Assembly: GCA_020746105.1 (NCBI GenBank)
Contig: CM036617.1
Location: 173,008,412-173,072,411, forward strand
Origin: Trogon surrucura
Taxonomy: Eukaryota > Chordata > Aves > Trogoniformes > Trogonidae
DNA: 64,000 bases
Reading direction: 5' to 3'
The notes under the pieces are model-generated. The model saw only the letters and a program-made list of their open reading frames with translations. It had not been told where the DNA came from and searched no databases. The translations under genes and the position numbers were made by a program. Shown here piece after piece: positions 62,555-64,000 of the stretch. Numbering within the stretch: the first letter of the stretch is position 1; every line of letters begins with the position of its first letter.

Positions 62555-64000
62555 TTAACTGGTCATCTGCAGTGCTCTTCAGGTGTGGTTTATATAGTAT
62601 TTGTTGAGCATATCATTGTTCATAGCAGATGGAGAGGGTGGTTGTGAAGGTCTTGTGGTGAACAAAAGAAGCTCTTTACTGGGTGGAGTGGAAATCAAAC
62701 AGAAGTGATTCCTCAGATATTATTTTCCATATTGTTCGATCCTTGACTACACATACTAACATGCATAATTTCATGAGATAAGAAAAAGTAATTAGACAGA
62801 AGGGCACTGATCATGCAAGATGGTGTCGTTTTGGGAATATAAAGTGTTGCAGAGCTCTTTATATCCTTCTCACATGTAAAAGTTGTCCTCAGTTCTCGTG
62901 GATGTAAGTGATAGATCTGAGGAAGGTTTCTGAAGTGACTCAAAAAAAAGATGCTCTCTGAAGTACTTGTGGTGTGTAACCCAGTCAAAGGAAATTCTAA
63001 AACAGCTTCACATGTGTAATGTTGCTTATGAAGGTATTCTGAGGAGCTCAGCATCTGACACTATTTTATCCTGAGCTGTTTGAAAACAGCTTGGGAGGTC
63101 GGACAGGTAGCTGTAACTGATATGCATAAATTCATAAAGTGTTTTTCCCTTATTCCTATCAAAAATTTTCACTGATTTGTCTCTTGTAGACCTGGTTAGG
63201 AAACAAAATTTTGTTCCATGGGAAATTAGTTTCTACTTCAAAGCAGAATGAAAAATTAGAGTATCAAAAATGTGTGAGAAGTTTTAAAACAAAATTGTCA
63301 AAATACAAAATTACCGCAACTGTGATTGTAACAAAAGTTCCTGCATAACTTCATCTGTTTATTTTTTTGATAGCTTTTTGCAGTTTTTTGGGTTTGGTTT
63401 TTGTTTGTTTGTTTTTTAATTGAAATAAATTATTTGGACCTGGAAAGCATCTCTGTTTCAAATTGTCACCTTGGAATGGAGGTGGGTGCTTTCTTTTGAT
63501 TATCACAATTATAAAATAAAAAAATATGCATTGAAATTTATATTTCCGCACAGAAAGTTTTTATTTCAGCAAAACCACATTTTCCAAGAGGAAAATTTTT
63601 CATGTAAAAATAATTCAACTGGCTTTACTTACTTGCCAGGAAATATGAAGCTGTCTATAACCAGCATCTTACTAAATTTTTTCCAGCATAAAAGTTGTTA
63701 TAATTTTGCAGTTGAAACTTTCAAAATGTTCTGCTGATGAAGAGAATTTGGCCATGAAACAAAACAGTGCTTATTATAGTGCCGACTCACAGAAGTCAGC
63801 ACACTTCATGATGATCACATGTTCAACTACAGTGGCAGATTCAAAGCACAGGTCAAGAGCAAATAAAGCCATAAGTTTAAATTTCTATTTCTTTAAACAT
63901 TCCAGATGTAGTTTTCCCTTTACTTTACCTCAGCCAACTGAGTTCAATGTGGTGGCGTAATTAATCCCCTCAAGTGTTCTGCAAGTATTTCAGTCTATAT

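Larger units (their letters stand above)
58829..64000. other. Unique AT-rich sequence, no gene recognised
   Basis: It opens with an AT-rich cluster of repeated ATATGTAATATT motifs and a palindrome (58889-58960). Further along are a CA microsatellite (60644-60660), an ATA repeat (62540-62554) and a TTTG-rich tract (about 63386-63418). No exon or RNA gene supported. Confidence 0.6.

Noticed and set aside
1..64000. CRISPR arrays, operons, insertion sequences, bacterial terminators
   Set aside because: No regularly spaced repeats and no prokaryotic gene organisation; the sequence is vertebrate nuclear DNA.

Overview
This window looks like gene-poor, AT-rich avian nuclear DNA, either intergenic or inside a very long intron. 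The evidence for a bird is the repeat content. There are many CR1 LINE copies that share the avian 3' end (an ATTCTATG-type repeat preceded by a GGTCCCTTCC-type block). There are two LTRs of types I know from bird genomes, and one SINE that joins a tRNA-Ile-like head to a CR1 tail. That SINE architecture is known from zebra finch (TguSINE1), so a songbird is my best guess. The assignment to bird is strong; the assignment to songbird is inference.

I found no convincing host protein-coding exon, functional RNA gene or bacterial-type feature. The only open frames with recognisable protein content are decayed CR1 reverse transcriptase fragments. Two other unexplained frames (35675-36133 minus, 29159-29449 plus) are probably chance. 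Short exons flanked by splice sites could be missed by eye.

Layout: 1-5700 is unique sequence with one old CR1 fragment (4248-4455). 5707-7258 is a long minus-strand CR1 whose RT frame is broken by three nonsense codons but no frameshift. 7260-12534 is unique and contains half of an ancient palindromic repeat (9681-9743). 12535-14443 is a longer, older plus-strand CR1. 14444-30700 is mostly unique, with a CR1 tail (19397-19482), the tRNA/CR1 SINE (23033-23213), a CR1 3' end (24980-25123) and a GC-rich patch (20295-20490). 30702-44276 holds a minus CR1 (30702-30972), two CR1 tail scraps and a second palindromic-repeat copy (38428-38523). 44277-54599 is unique. 54600-57081 holds two minus-strand LTRs from different families. 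57985-58828 holds two head-to-tail CR1 3' ends followed by an AT-rich palindrome cluster. The rest is unique.

By my boundaries recognisable transposable elements cover about 11 percent of the window, which is ordinary for a bird. Nothing here forms a working gene system. All mobile elements appear immobile and independent of each other. The observations most worth checking are the tRNA/CR1 chimeric SINE, the two copies of the palindromic repeat, the isolated CpG-rich patches and the tandem CR1 pair.
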